A stretch of DNA of 64,000 bases from Burkholderiales bacterium (lineage in GTDB: Bacteria > Pseudomonadota > Gammaproteobacteria > Burkholderiales > WYBJ01): the NCBI GenBank assembly GCA_022841915.1, contig JALHQN010000007.1, positions 62,001-126,000 on the forward strand, given 5' to 3'. Within the stretch, counting starts at the first letter, position 1; every line of letters begins with the position of its first letter. Shown here in pieces: positions 44,563-51,830 of the stretch. Both the position numbers and the translations under genes were made by a program. The notes under the pieces were generated by a model. It was given only the letters and a program-made list of their open reading frames with translations. It ran no database searches and was not told where the DNA came from.

Positions 44563-45705
44563 TCAAACACTTACGTCTCCCTTGTGCCCAACTTGTGCCC
44601 AAAATGCCATGACTTTACCGCCCGCAGAATCATCAACCTCGGGAATCCACCGACCGTAGCGGCGGCGGATCATGCCCCAATCTTTGTGACCCATCTGCTG
44701 GGCCACCCAAAGAGCGTTCTCGCCGGCTGAGAGAAGAGTGGACGCGTAGGTGTGCCGCGTCTGGTAAGGATTACGGTAGACGACGCCTGCGCGCTTGAGA
44801 GCGGGAATCCATGCCGTCTTGCGAATCTGGCCGTCGGTCTCCCAGGGCGTGTTAGTTCGAGGATTGAAGAACACTCGGCCGCCGCTAAGGAGCGTTAGCC
44901 CCTTCTGTCGCCTGAGGGATTCCACTGCAGGGGGAAACAACTTTACTTCACGCTCGCCGGCCGCAGTCTTCGGCTGCTTCGTATGCTTCCGTACTGACGC
45001 GCGACGAACGCGAATAACCCCGCGGGTGAAGTCGATGTCGGACCATTCCAGCGCGATCAACTCGGACGTTCGCAACCCTGTCCAGAAAGCAAACTCGAAG
45101 AGGTTCGCGGCCTGCCCTGGGCACGCATCGAGAATGCGGGTGATTTCGTCCGGAGTAAAAGGGTTCGGTTCCTCGAAACGATGAGGCAGATTCTTGACCC
45201 GGTCGACTGGGTTGCGATCGATAATTCCGTCTGCAAATGCGTCACCGAGGACGGCTCGAAGCGGTATGAGGACGTTGTTTATTCGCTTGTTTGATACGGA
45301 CAGCGAACCCAACCAGGCTTTCACATTGGCCGCAGTCACGTCCCTCAACAAGAGTGCGCCGAACTTGGGTTTTAGATGATGCTCGACCGCGCTGCGATAG
45401 TCGCGCCACGTGCTGTGCTCTCGGGTGCGTCGGCACGCTTCTACGAAGTCATCCAAGGCCTCCGCAACGGTCCGATTTGATGAGCGACCGCCGGCACGCG
45501 CATACTTGCTATGGGGGAAGTAGTCAGCATATCGGAACTTGCCTAAAGCAATGGAGTGCAGCAATGACGCCTTCAACCTCTCTGCGTGCAACAGGTTGGG
45601 CCTCGTAGGTGGAAGCTTTAGGGTTTCACGGTAACGTTTGCCGTCCAGGTAGAAATCGATCTGGATGCCTTTGCCCCGTGGAGTTATTCCTTTCGTTCGA
45701 GCCAT
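44563..45705 (-). CDS. int: tyrosine-type site-specific integrase (DUF3596 / Arm-DNA-binding N-terminus)
   Basis: The 380-residue recombinase has an N-terminal arm-binding segment (GIQIDFYLDGKRYRETLKLPPT), a core-binding helical domain (about 75-165) and the catalytic domain. Catalytic residues visible are R212 (TGLRTSEL), R317 (YQTRHTY, with Tyr314 where many relatives have His), H340 (MGHKDWG) and the nucleophile Y350 (RRRYGRWIP). It ends 20 bp from the ssrA repeat, as expected for an integrase that uses that site. Its last codons contain two copies of a 10-bp repeat also found at the other end. Its start overlaps the excisionase-like gene by 22 bp. Confidence 0.95.
   Translation of the reverse strand: MARTKGITPRGKGIQIDFYLDGKRYRETLKLPPTRPNLLHAERLKASLLHSIALGKFRYADYFPHSKYARAGGRSSNRTVAEALDDFVEACRRTREHSTWRDYRSAVEHHLKPKFGALLLRDVTAANVKAWLGSLSVSNKRINNVLIPLRAVLGDAFADGIIDRNPVDRVKNLPHRFEEPNPFTPDEITRILDACPGQAANLFEFAFWTGLRTSELIALEWSDIDFTRGVIRVRRASVRKHTKQPKTAAGEREVKLFPPAVESLRRQKGLTLLSGGRVFFNPRTNTPWETDGQIRKTAWIPALKRAGVVYRNPYQTRHTYASTLLSAGENALWVAQQMGHKDWGMIRRRYGRWIPEVDDSAGGKVMAFWAQVGHKGDVSV
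44582..44602. repeat. integrase arm-type repeat pair, left end
   Basis: TTGTGCCCAA occurs at 44582-44591 and 44593-44602, 11 bp apart, in the 3' end of int. The same pair with the same spacing lies near the other end of the element (49101-49121). This is the pattern of integrase arm sites. Confidence 0.7.
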
Positions 45706-45863
45706 GCCTTGATCTTCTCAAGGTTGAATACAATTCGCCCGTCCGGCGCCTTATTCCAGTGGATGCCCTTTATCCAAACGCCGCGCTTTATCTTGGCGCG
45801 CACAGCGTCGTCCGTGTAACCGGTTAGGTCGCAAAGTCGATTAATGAGCACCCAGGGAAACAT
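45684..45863 (-). CDS. xis: small excisionase-like protein
   Basis: The 59-residue protein (MFPWVLINRLCDLTGYTDDA...) has a winged-helix/MerR-like helix-turn-helix (LCDLTGYTDDAVRAKIKRGVW) followed by KGIHWNKAPDGRIVFNLEKIKAWLE, the wording of the excisionase family. It would bend DNA at the attachment sites and favour excision. It overlaps the start of int by 22 bp. Its length is below common ORF cutoffs, so it is easily missed. Confidence 0.85.
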   Translation of the reverse strand: MFPWVLINRLCDLTGYTDDAVRAKIKRGVWIKGIHWNKAPDGRIVFNLEKIKAWLERKE

Positions 45864-45922
45864 GGGCGCAGGATAAAGCCAGAGATGGGGCGCGTCAAGT
45901 GCCCCATTGTGGAGTTTGTGCG

Positions 45923-46243
45923 CTACTTCGTGGCCTGCGAGGATCGCACACCTGGAATCTCGCCCTTAACCGCCTTCCAGAAGCTCGATACTCCGCCCAG
46001 GGCGCGCCACGCGTTCGACTTGTCCGCAAATGGCCCGACGTCTGGCATCACGTCCCGGAAGGTAATGCCCAAATACTCCTCGTACTTCCGGATCGTCGAG
46101 GGACGGTGAATAAGAAAAAGAGGCTTCCATCCAAATTGTCGACCAAGGAACAGCGCGCCGACAGCGCTCTCCATCTCATGACAGTCACCCTCGAACGTCT
46201 GCAGGGCGCTGTTGACCTGCTCGAGAAGCTGCTTATCAGTCAT
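45923..46243 (-). CDS. unknown 106-residue element protein
   Basis: The product begins MTDKQLLEQVNSALQTFEGD and has a short N-terminal amphipathic helix, a central hydrophobic stretch (VGALFLGRQFGWKPLFLIH) and a C-terminal WRALGGVSSFWKAVKGEIPG. I do not recognise a family. No strong ribosome binding site precedes the ATG. It lies between the TIR and excisionase-like genes on the same strand; possible roles include control of the element or immunity to the TIR protein, but nothing in the sequence shows either. Confidence 0.6.
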   Translation of the reverse strand: MTDKQLLEQVNSALQTFEGDCHEMESAVGALFLGRQFGWKPLFLIHRPSTIRKYEEYLGITFRDVMPDVGPFADKSNAWRALGGVSSFWKAVKGEIPGVRSSQATK

Positions 46244-46477
46244 CACTCATGCTCTAGAAGCGGTTAAGGGAGGGGATTTTGAACCGCCCCTAGGGAATCG
46301 TCAAAAGGTCCACGACGGTGCGGTTCATCCGGAGGAACCGGCGGCCAGGCCCGCTGGTGAGCGTAGGCGGCAACCGCTGACTAGGCAACGATAGGGGTTT
46401 AGTAGGGCTGATTGGGCGTGTAGCCATAGTGCCTGGCAATACACACGTAAGAGTCTTGTGCGGACTGGCCAAGCACC

Positions 46478-47629
46478 CTATTGGTGAACGGCGGCAAGCA
46501 CATGCGGCCCATTAGGTTTCAGCGTGTCGAGCAGATCGTAGAAAGAGACGTCAGCGCTCCATCGGCCGAAGGCATATGCGCTCACCTGGTACGGCGCAAA
46601 CAGAAAAGTGAAACGGTCCGCACTGACGGTAAAGGCAGAGAAGTTATCAAAGTCTTCCCCTGCGCCATCGGTAAACCACTTCAGCTGCCTCTCATCAGGC
46701 TTCTCACCCATACGTCCCCAGTAGTCTCGGCAGAGTTGCGCAATGCACAACTCGCTGATGCGCTTGAGTGCCGCTGTTTGATCGCCAAAGAAATCTCTAA
46801 GCTTGAGCATGTGAAGGCGCTCAAGCAGAGCAAAGGTATACGTCTCGAAGTAAGAGTTGGGATGAGCGGCTCCTGCGCCGTACCACCCAATATCATACGT
46901 CAGGCTCAGCAGGCGGTCTGTTGTGTGGACAATTCCGAACCCATCCCAACGCCCATTCATCGCCCTGAATCCATCGATTTCTGGGTACATGTCAGGCGAC
47001 TGATCCCAAGGGGCTTGCCGCGATTCGATTTGCGTTCTAGCTGCGCGCCCGCTGAAGAACATAGTTAGTTCTTGGGCCAAGTCTGGGCGCGAAGCCGACT
47101 CGAACCTCGGGTACTCAAGCTTTATGTCGTGCCCGGGAGCACCCTTCCAACTGTCTTCTAGCTTCTCAGTGAACACCCGAAACGGTCCGGCATTGAGGCC
47201 TTGTGCTAGCTCGATCGACTGTTGCTCGGCGGCTAGCTTCAGCGACGCGCGAACTTGATTCCATGCTCCTGCTGTACTTAGGTCGACATACTGCAACCTG
47301 CCAGCGATGTGACTTGGTACTTCGCATGGCTCCAGCAGTAAAGGAATTACGTATATGTCTGTAGGTTGCTTGTATCTGAGCCGTTCAATTGCATCGTTTG
47401 CCTCTCGCTGAACGAAGCCGCGCTTGTTGACGCTTTTGCTGCTCAGCAGAAGGACCACCACATTGGCGTCGCTGAAAGCCTTTTCAATCTCAGCTTCCCA
47501 GTTTTGGCCCGGAAGAAGATGCTTCGTGTCCATCCACGGGGCAGCGCCTGCCTGCGCAAGAAGGTCGTAGTACTTCAGCGCGTGATCGCGATCTTCCTTG
47601 GCGTAGCTTACGAAGACTTTAAGCGCCAT
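46478..47629 (-). CDS. TIR-domain protein fused to DUF4163/DUF3298 (RsiV-like) module; candidate defence effector
   Basis: The 383-residue protein has an N-terminal TIR domain (residues 1-~125: KVFVSYAKEDRDHALKYYDLL, DANVVVLLLSSKS, then GFVQRE with E76 at the position of the NADase catalytic Glu). After a helical linker comes a region (about 165-265) resembling DUF4163/PdaC (IKLEYPRFES; YGAGAAHPNSYFETYTFAL) and then DUF3298 (about 270-370, ending FLFAPYQVSAYAFGRWSADVSFYDLL). DUF3298 forms the lysozyme-binding part of RsiV. No membrane segment or signal peptide is present, so it is cytosolic. The ATG at 47629 follows GGAG. TIR proteins in bacterial defence degrade NAD or make signalling nucleotides. 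Its position as cargo of a minimal mobile element supports a defence role, which is inferred. Confidence 0.85.
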   Translation of the reverse strand: MALKVFVSYAKEDRDHALKYYDLLAQAGAAPWMDTKHLLPGQNWEAEIEKAFSDANVVVLLLSSKSVNKRGFVQREANDAIERLRYKQPTDIYVIPLLLEPCEVPSHIAGRLQYVDLSTAGAWNQVRASLKLAAEQQSIELAQGLNAGPFRVFTEKLEDSWKGAPGHDIKLEYPRFESASRPDLAQELTMFFSGRAARTQIESRQAPWDQSPDMYPEIDGFRAMNGRWDGFGIVHTTDRLLSLTYDIGWYGAGAAHPNSYFETYTFALLERLHMLKLRDFFGDQTAALKRISELCIAQLCRDYWGRMGEKPDERQLKWFTDGAGEDFDNFSAFTVSADRFTFLFAPYQVSAYAFGRWSADVSFYDLLDTLKPNGPHVLAAVHQ

Positions 47630-48082
47630 GACAGTTGCTCCGGGGAGGGGGGCGACGCCATCAGTGACGTTCGACGAAAACTGGACGCCCCGATGACGCA
47701 ATCATTTGCGTACGACGACGCCGAATACGATACTCATTTAGGGCTTGCTTCACTTCGCCAAACCAGCTTCTTAGTGGTGATACTACCCAATGATGCCCGA
47801 GAACTCGTACCCCTGTATATCCCGTCCTCATGTGTCCTTGTATCTAGTCTACGTCGGCGGCGCCGCGCGCTTCGCGCGCGCTCGCGCCTCCGTTGGCCCT
47901 GCGAACCGGTGAAACAACAGGCGTCCGTGAGTTTCTGGAGGGCTTCGCTATAGGCTTCGCATGGTCTCGCGGCTAGGAGCGTCCCGCGTGACCATCCCTT
48001 GAGCGTACTGGGGCGCAGCGCCGTCAAGGCACGCTGCGCTCTTTGGCCTTGACGGATCACGCTTCGCTGATGACCGAACCGT
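47630..48082. other. 453-bp non-coding region between rep and the TIR gene; candidate origin
   Basis: This is the longest non-coding stretch of the element. It holds a 7-bp GC hairpin (CGCGCGC-TTC-GCGCGCG, 47864-47880) and a 10-bp inverted repeat at 48021-48055. An open minus-strand frame over 47734-48162 is Arg-rich without family likeness and was not called. The region must hold the TIR promoter and, by position just after rep, could hold a rolling-circle origin. Confidence 0.5.
48021..48055. repeat. 10-bp inverted repeat downstream of rep
   Basis: CCGTCAAGGC and GCCTTGACGG flank a 15-nt loop, beginning 27 bp beyond the rep stop codon. No T-run follows on the minus strand, so it is not a typical intrinsic terminator; an origin hairpin or a factor-dependent terminator are the options. 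Confidence 0.55.
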
Positions 48083-49084
48083 TCAGAACGGCACTTCGCA
48101 GCCCGGGGAGGTGGCAAGGCCTCCGGCATCCGGGTTGTAGCTGAACCAGAACCCGCTGCCATCTGGAAAGAAAAAGAATGAGCAACGCATCATGTCGAAC
48201 TGGCCAAGCCGTGACCTGAGCTCATGAAAGGCAGTAGGAAGGATGAACGCGTCGCCACGCTGTTCGATGAGCACCGGCCGTGTCTGAAGCCAGTAACGTC
48301 GGGCCGTAGGGAGATCGAATTCCGAGCGCCAATAGCGCTTCTTGTCCGGTCGATGCGCAAAGATCAAATCCTTGGTCATGTACTTCGATATGTACCGGGC
48401 GATTCTTTCAGCACGAACGAGCGGCCCCTTTGGGGTGCCATCCTGATGCGCTCCGACCTTGATCCGCTTGATGTCGATGTTCCCCATACCCTTGCCACCG
48501 CATTCCCGCCACCAGAGGCGACGGGCCAGATCGAGGCGCTTGATCCAACCGCCCTGATACTCATGCTTCCCATACATGCCGCCCCTCACCGCGACGTGCA
48601 GATGCCAGTGGTCCGGTCGGCTAGGGTGACGTTCCGGTATCGCGACATACGGGAATTCTTGACCTGTGAGTGCGCGAAAGCTGCGCACAAACCCCTTCCA
48701 TCGTCGTGCAAGCTCCTCGGGAGAGTTTTGCGTCTCGCGTGTGGTTAAGGTGAGCAAATGATCGCAACCGATTTGCTTGACGGCGTGGCGAAGATTCTTC
48801 TTCGCGCGTGCGACCGACCGCACGACATCGCGTTCATCACGCTCGCCTAAAGGCTTTCTTGTGCCGCGTGGCCGCATCGCGGCATCGGACATGAGCTGGA
48901 TATCCACGATGCGCACGGTGGCCTCGAATCCGCCAGCCTCGAAGCCGTGCACAGTCGCAAGGTAGTGTGTCCGCTCCTCGAAGAGCGGATAGTTGATTGC
49001 TCGATCGCGTTCGCCCGGACCACGTTTTTCGTAGGGAACAGTCGCAGGGTGATAGCCGGCCAGCGGGAGGCGCGGCGCGTTCAC
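48083..49084 (-). CDS. rep: HUH-type rolling-circle replication initiator (Rep)
   Basis: The 333-residue protein has the motifs of HUH Rep endonucleases of the phage/plasmid REP_ORF2-G2P type: motif 1 LLTLTTRE (about 110), the metal-binding HWHLHV with H161 and H163, and a tyrosine motif ARYISKYMTKDL (Y231, Y235, then K). Such proteins nick one strand, stay covalently attached through Tyr, and start rolling-circle replication. The start is GTG with GGGAGG 5 bases upstream. It is the first gene inside the ssrA-proximal end, with arm-type repeats in its leader. It lacks the N-terminal mobilisation relaxase features, so replication after excision is the likely job. Confidence 0.82.
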   Translation of the reverse strand: MNAPRLPLAGYHPATVPYEKRGPGERDRAINYPLFEERTHYLATVHGFEAGGFEATVRIVDIQLMSDAAMRPRGTRKPLGERDERDVVRSVARAKKNLRHAVKQIGCDHLLTLTTRETQNSPEELARRWKGFVRSFRALTGQEFPYVAIPERHPSRPDHWHLHVAVRGGMYGKHEYQGGWIKRLDLARRLWWRECGGKGMGNIDIKRIKVGAHQDGTPKGPLVRAERIARYISKYMTKDLIFAHRPDKKRYWRSEFDLPTARRYWLQTRPVLIEQRGDAFILPTAFHELRSRLGQFDMMRCSFFFFPDGSGFWFSYNPDAGGLATSPGCEVPF

Positions 49085-49100
49085 TTGCGCCTCCCTGGGC

Positions 49101-49133
49101 CTGTGCCCAATTTGTGCCCAAAACGTGTCCCAA
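49101..49133. repeat. integrase arm-type repeats, right end
   Basis: CTGTGCCCAA (49101-49110) and TTGTGCCCAA (49112-49121) repeat with 11-bp spacing, followed by a weaker CGTGTCCCAA (49124-49133). They mirror the pair inside int at the other end. Confidence 0.7.
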
Positions 49134-49185
49134 CAGGGCCTTTTTCAGACCACTGGAGACAAATCGAGAGGGGAGGGGGGAAACC

Positions 49186-49209
49186 AAAAAGCCCATGGTA
49201 ATCATGGGC
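49186..49209 (-). terminator. element-borne terminator for ssrA
   Basis: On the minus strand a GCCCATG-ATTAC-CATGGGC hairpin is followed by TTTTTGG. It lies 38 bp past the tmRNA 3' end, inside the element, and replaces the terminator displaced to 44487-44513. Confidence 0.8.
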
Positions 49210-49247
49210 CTTTGGTGGTCTACAGTGGTCTAGATTGCAAAGAGAAT

Positions 49248-49272
49248 TGGTGGAGGCGGCGGGAATCGAACC
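49248..49272. repeat. attachment-site repeat, copy within functional ssrA
   Basis: The last 25 bases of tmRNA (including the encoded CCA end) form this copy of the direct repeat; recombination here leaves a complete tRNA-like end. Confidence 0.93.
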
Positions 49273-49625
49273 CGCGTCCGCAAGTCCTCTACAGACAGGT
49301 CTACATACTTAGCCTGGTCATTTGGGGTCTCGCCTCGCATCCGCCGGCCGGCAGGCTGACGCTTAGCCAGTCACTTCGACGGATCCACCCGGTCAAGTGA
49401 CCAGACCGGGCAGAGAGGCTGATGTAAATGACGCTGCACCGTTGAATCTTGCGACTCTCCGGCCTAGCCCATCAGCAGACTAGTGCAGCGTCTAGCCGGT
49501 GTTAGGCGGCTAGAGCGTAACGCTCGTCGTTGGCGTTTATAGCTTTTCCAGTGGATTTACGAGGTAACTGGTCCTCGGTATGCACTGCTCTGCTTCGTAA
49601 CCCACGTCGAAACCAGGTCGCCCCC
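49248..49625 (-). ncRNA. ssrA: transfer-messenger RNA (tmRNA)
   Basis: The 378-nt RNA begins GGGGGCGACCTGGTTTCGACG and ends with a T-arm GGTTCGATTCC and CCA; the first seven bases pair with the 3' acceptor strand to make the tRNA-Ala-like stem. The tag reading frame lies at 49502-49534 and codes ANDERYALAA after the resume alanine, close to tags of Burkholderiales as I recall them. tmRNA with SmpB rescues stalled ribosomes and marks proteins for proteolysis. The gene is intact although an element has inserted at its 3' end. Pseudoknot regions were not drawn in detail. Confidence 0.97.
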
Positions 49626-49694
49626 GGTGTTCGTTTGCGCCCGATTCGGCGCAGCATGCGATTGTCTCAGAGATTGGGATGAGACGGCGGCTTT

Positions 49695-50291
49695 TCAATG
49701 GGGCTGCAAATTCAGCGTCGAGGCACTCGGACCGACTTCGGGTGCTGCCGGGGGCGGCGAGGGCGCCTCGGGCGGATTCAGTCGCCCGGCTTCTTCGACG
49801 TCGGTTTCCTTCCAGTTGCAGGCGCCTTTGCGTAGGGGGACCGTGAGCACGCCGTTGATCAGGCCTTCAGTGCCGCAGTAGGGCATGCGCTCCACGTCGC
49901 GAGCATGGATCAGAAACCGATCTTTGGTCTTCTCTATCAGCATCGTGCCGCCGATCAGGTTGATGACCATGCCCGCGCTCGAATCGATCCAGCGCGCCCG
50001 CCCATCGCCGGGCCAGGATTCGAAGGAGCAGTGGAACGGACCGTTGCTGCTCCAGTACGCGAGATAAACTGGCTTGTCGCGCACCGTCTCCATCACCAGG
50101 CGCGTCTGCTTTTCGTACGGGCCGACCTTGCACTGATGACGCACCTTGGGCCCGGTGGCCACTGGTTTCGCCTTGGACGGTTGCTTAGCCTTTTGGGTCT
50201 TCTGGGTGTTCTGCGGCTTCTGTTGCTGGGCGTTGGCAGGGCCGATCGAAAGAGCGACGGCAACAGCCGCCAGCACGGAGCGCACGAGCAT
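49695..50291 (-). CDS. periplasmic protein of unknown function
   Basis: The 198-residue protein has a signal peptide (MLVRSVLAAVAVALSIGPANAQ) and a Gln/Lys/Pro-rich linker, then a globular part with three Cys (HQCKVG, GPFHCSFESW, MPYCGTEG, GACNWKE gives a fourth), probably disulfide-linked, and a Pro-rich tail. I do not recognise a family. It lies upstream of ssrA on the same strand. Confidence 0.75.
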   Translation of the reverse strand: MLVRSVLAAVAVALSIGPANAQQQKPQNTQKTQKAKQPSKAKPVATGPKVRHQCKVGPYEKQTRLVMETVRDKPVYLAYWSSNGPFHCSFESWPGDGRARWIDSSAGMVINLIGGTMLIEKTKDRFLIHARDVERMPYCGTEGLINGVLTVPLRKGACNWKETDVEEAGRLNPPEAPSPPPAAPEVGPSASTLNLQPH

Positions 50292-50414
50292 CGGACAGAT
50301 CCTCCCGGAAGCGGCGCGTGGATGGGATAAACATCATATTGTGGTATCCCGCGGGATCTGAGTCAACGCGTGGCCTCGGCGCCCAGCGAGGGCGCTGGCA
50401 CAACAACGCGAACG

Positions 50415-51104
50415 CTAGTCGATCAGGGGCAGCAATTCCATTGGATGTGCGAGGCGGATGTCGGCAATCCAATTCTGCGGGGGATTGCCCGTGCCCAGAT
50501 AGCCGTACTCGGCGACCGCTACCCGCATGCCAGCAGCGCGGCCTGCGATCATGTCGCGCTCATCGTCTCCGAGGTAGATACAGGCGGCCGGCGTCACGCC
50601 GATTCTTGCGGCCGCCTCGAGCAGCGGCTGGGGATGAGGCTTGCGGTAGGGTGTTGTGTCTCCGCAGATCACGCAGCCCGCGCGCTGATCGAGGGAGAGC
50701 AGTCGCATCAGCGGAAACGTGAATCGCTCCGCCTTGTTGGTGACGATGCCCCAGGGGATCCTGCGCTCTTCCAGAGTCGCGACCAGTTCTGCGATGCCGG
50801 AAAAGAGGACGGTGTTGCGGCAAAGATTCTGCTCGTAGAGGTTCAGGAACTCGGCTGCCAGCGCGTCGTACGCCGAATCGCCCGGTGCAATGCCGAAGCC
50901 AAGTCCGAGCAATCCGCGCGCGCCGCTCGATGCAACGGTGCGCAGGCGCTCGATGGGCAGCGCCGGCTTGCCACGGGCTTCGAGCAGTGTATTCAGCGCA
51001 TAGCCGAGGTCGGGCGCCGTGTCGGCGAAAGTGCCGTCGAGGTCGAAGAGGACGGCAGCCGTAGCCGCCTTGGCAGGTGGTTGTTTCGCGAGGTCTCTGT
51101 TCAT
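50415..51104 (-). CDS. gph: phosphoglycolate phosphatase (HAD superfamily)
   Basis: The 229-residue HAD hydrolase has the nucleophile motif LFDLDGTFADT (Phe replaces the common Leu/Phe variant), the Thr motif GIVTNKAERF, and the acidic motif IYLGDDERDMIAG preceded by KPHPQP. Dephosphorylation of 2-phosphoglycolate is the usual role in this operon position. Its ATG overlaps the ubiG stop by four bases (ATGA), the standard betaproteobacterial ubiG-gph pair. Confidence 0.9.
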   Translation of the reverse strand: MNRDLAKQPPAKAATAAVLFDLDGTFADTAPDLGYALNTLLEARGKPALPIERLRTVASSGARGLLGLGFGIAPGDSAYDALAAEFLNLYEQNLCRNTVLFSGIAELVATLEERRIPWGIVTNKAERFTFPLMRLLSLDQRAGCVICGDTTPYRKPHPQPLLEAAARIGVTPAACIYLGDDERDMIAGRAAGMRVAVAEYGYLGTGNPPQNWIADIRLAHPMELLPLID

Positions 51105-51802
51105 CGGATGGTTCGACAATGCATGATGTAGTTGACTGCCGTATCGGGCTCGAGCGCGTAGCGCCGCGTCACTGGGTTATAGGTCATGCCGATCAGCGCG
51201 CTCACATCCAGGCTGGCGTGGCGGCACATCGTGGCCAGTTCCGAGGGCTTGATGAACTTCGCGTAGTCGTGCGTTCCGCGAGGGAGGAGTTTCAATACGT
51301 ACTCGGCCCCGATGATGGCGAACAAGTACGACTTCGCATTGCGATTGATCGTGGAGAAGAAAGCCGAACCGCCGGGCCGCAGCAGGCGCTCGCAGGCGCT
51401 GATGGTGCTTTGCGGATCGGGCACATGTTCCAGCAATTCCATGCACGTGACGACATCGTAGCTGGCCGGACGCTCGGCGGCGAGGTCTTCGACCGTGACC
51501 AGCCGGTAATCCACGTTGCGCCCGCTCTCCAGCAGGTGCAGCTGAGCGATTTTGAGCGGACGCTCGGCCGCGTCGATGCCGCTCACGCGTGCCCCGCGCT
51601 CGGCCATGGCTTCAGCGAGGATGCCGCCGCCACAACCGACGTCGAGCACGTCCTTGTCCGCGAGACCGACGGCGTGATCGATGTAGTCCAGTCGCAGCGG
51701 ATTGATTTCGTGCAGTGGGCGGAATTCGCTGGTGGGATCCCACCAGCGGTGAGCGATCTCACTGAACTTCGCGATCTCCGTGGGATCGATGTTGATCGAC
51801 AT
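51101..51802 (-). CDS. ubiG: ubiquinone biosynthesis O-methyltransferase
   Basis: The 233-residue SAM-dependent methyltransferase carries out both O-methylations in ubiquinone synthesis. The SAM motif LDVGCGGGILAEAMA, the N-terminal FSEIAHRWWDP and the C-terminal MTYNPVTRRYAL are diagnostic. The start at 51802 follows AAAGGA and begins MSINIDPTEIAKF as in relatives. It lies between a deaminase-type hydrolase (28-bp gap) and gph (overlap). Confidence 0.95.
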   Translation of the reverse strand: MSINIDPTEIAKFSEIAHRWWDPTSEFRPLHEINPLRLDYIDHAVGLADKDVLDVGCGGGILAEAMAERGARVSGIDAAERPLKIAQLHLLESGRNVDYRLVTVEDLAAERPASYDVVTCMELLEHVPDPQSTISACERLLRPGGSAFFSTINRNAKSYLFAIIGAEYVLKLLPRGTHDYAKFIKPSELATMCRHASLDVSALIGMTYNPVTRRYALEPDTAVNYIMHCRTIR

Positions 51803-51830
51803 GAGCGCCATCCTTTCGCGCGAAATTCTA

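Larger units (their letters stand above)
44519..49272 (-). mobile_element. 4.7-kb integrative element in the 3' end of ssrA
   Basis: The element is bounded by a 25-bp perfect direct repeat (44519-44543 and 49248-49272) that equals the last 25 bases of tmRNA including CCA. All genes read on the minus strand: HUH Rep, TIR protein, a small unknown, excisionase-like protein and tyrosine integrase, the integrase ending 20 bp from the repeat. Integrase-type arm repeats sit inside each end. The TIR and small-protein genes look visibly richer in A/T than the host genes. There is no capsid, portal, relaxase or transposase gene, so it is neither a full prophage nor a self-conjugating element; a satellite or mobilisable rolling-circle replicon fits best. 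Confidence 0.92.

Noticed and set aside
47734-48162. 142-residue minus-strand frame in the element's non-coding region
   Set aside because: Arg-rich translation through GC hairpins, overlaps the end of rep in another frame, no ribosome binding site and no family likeness.
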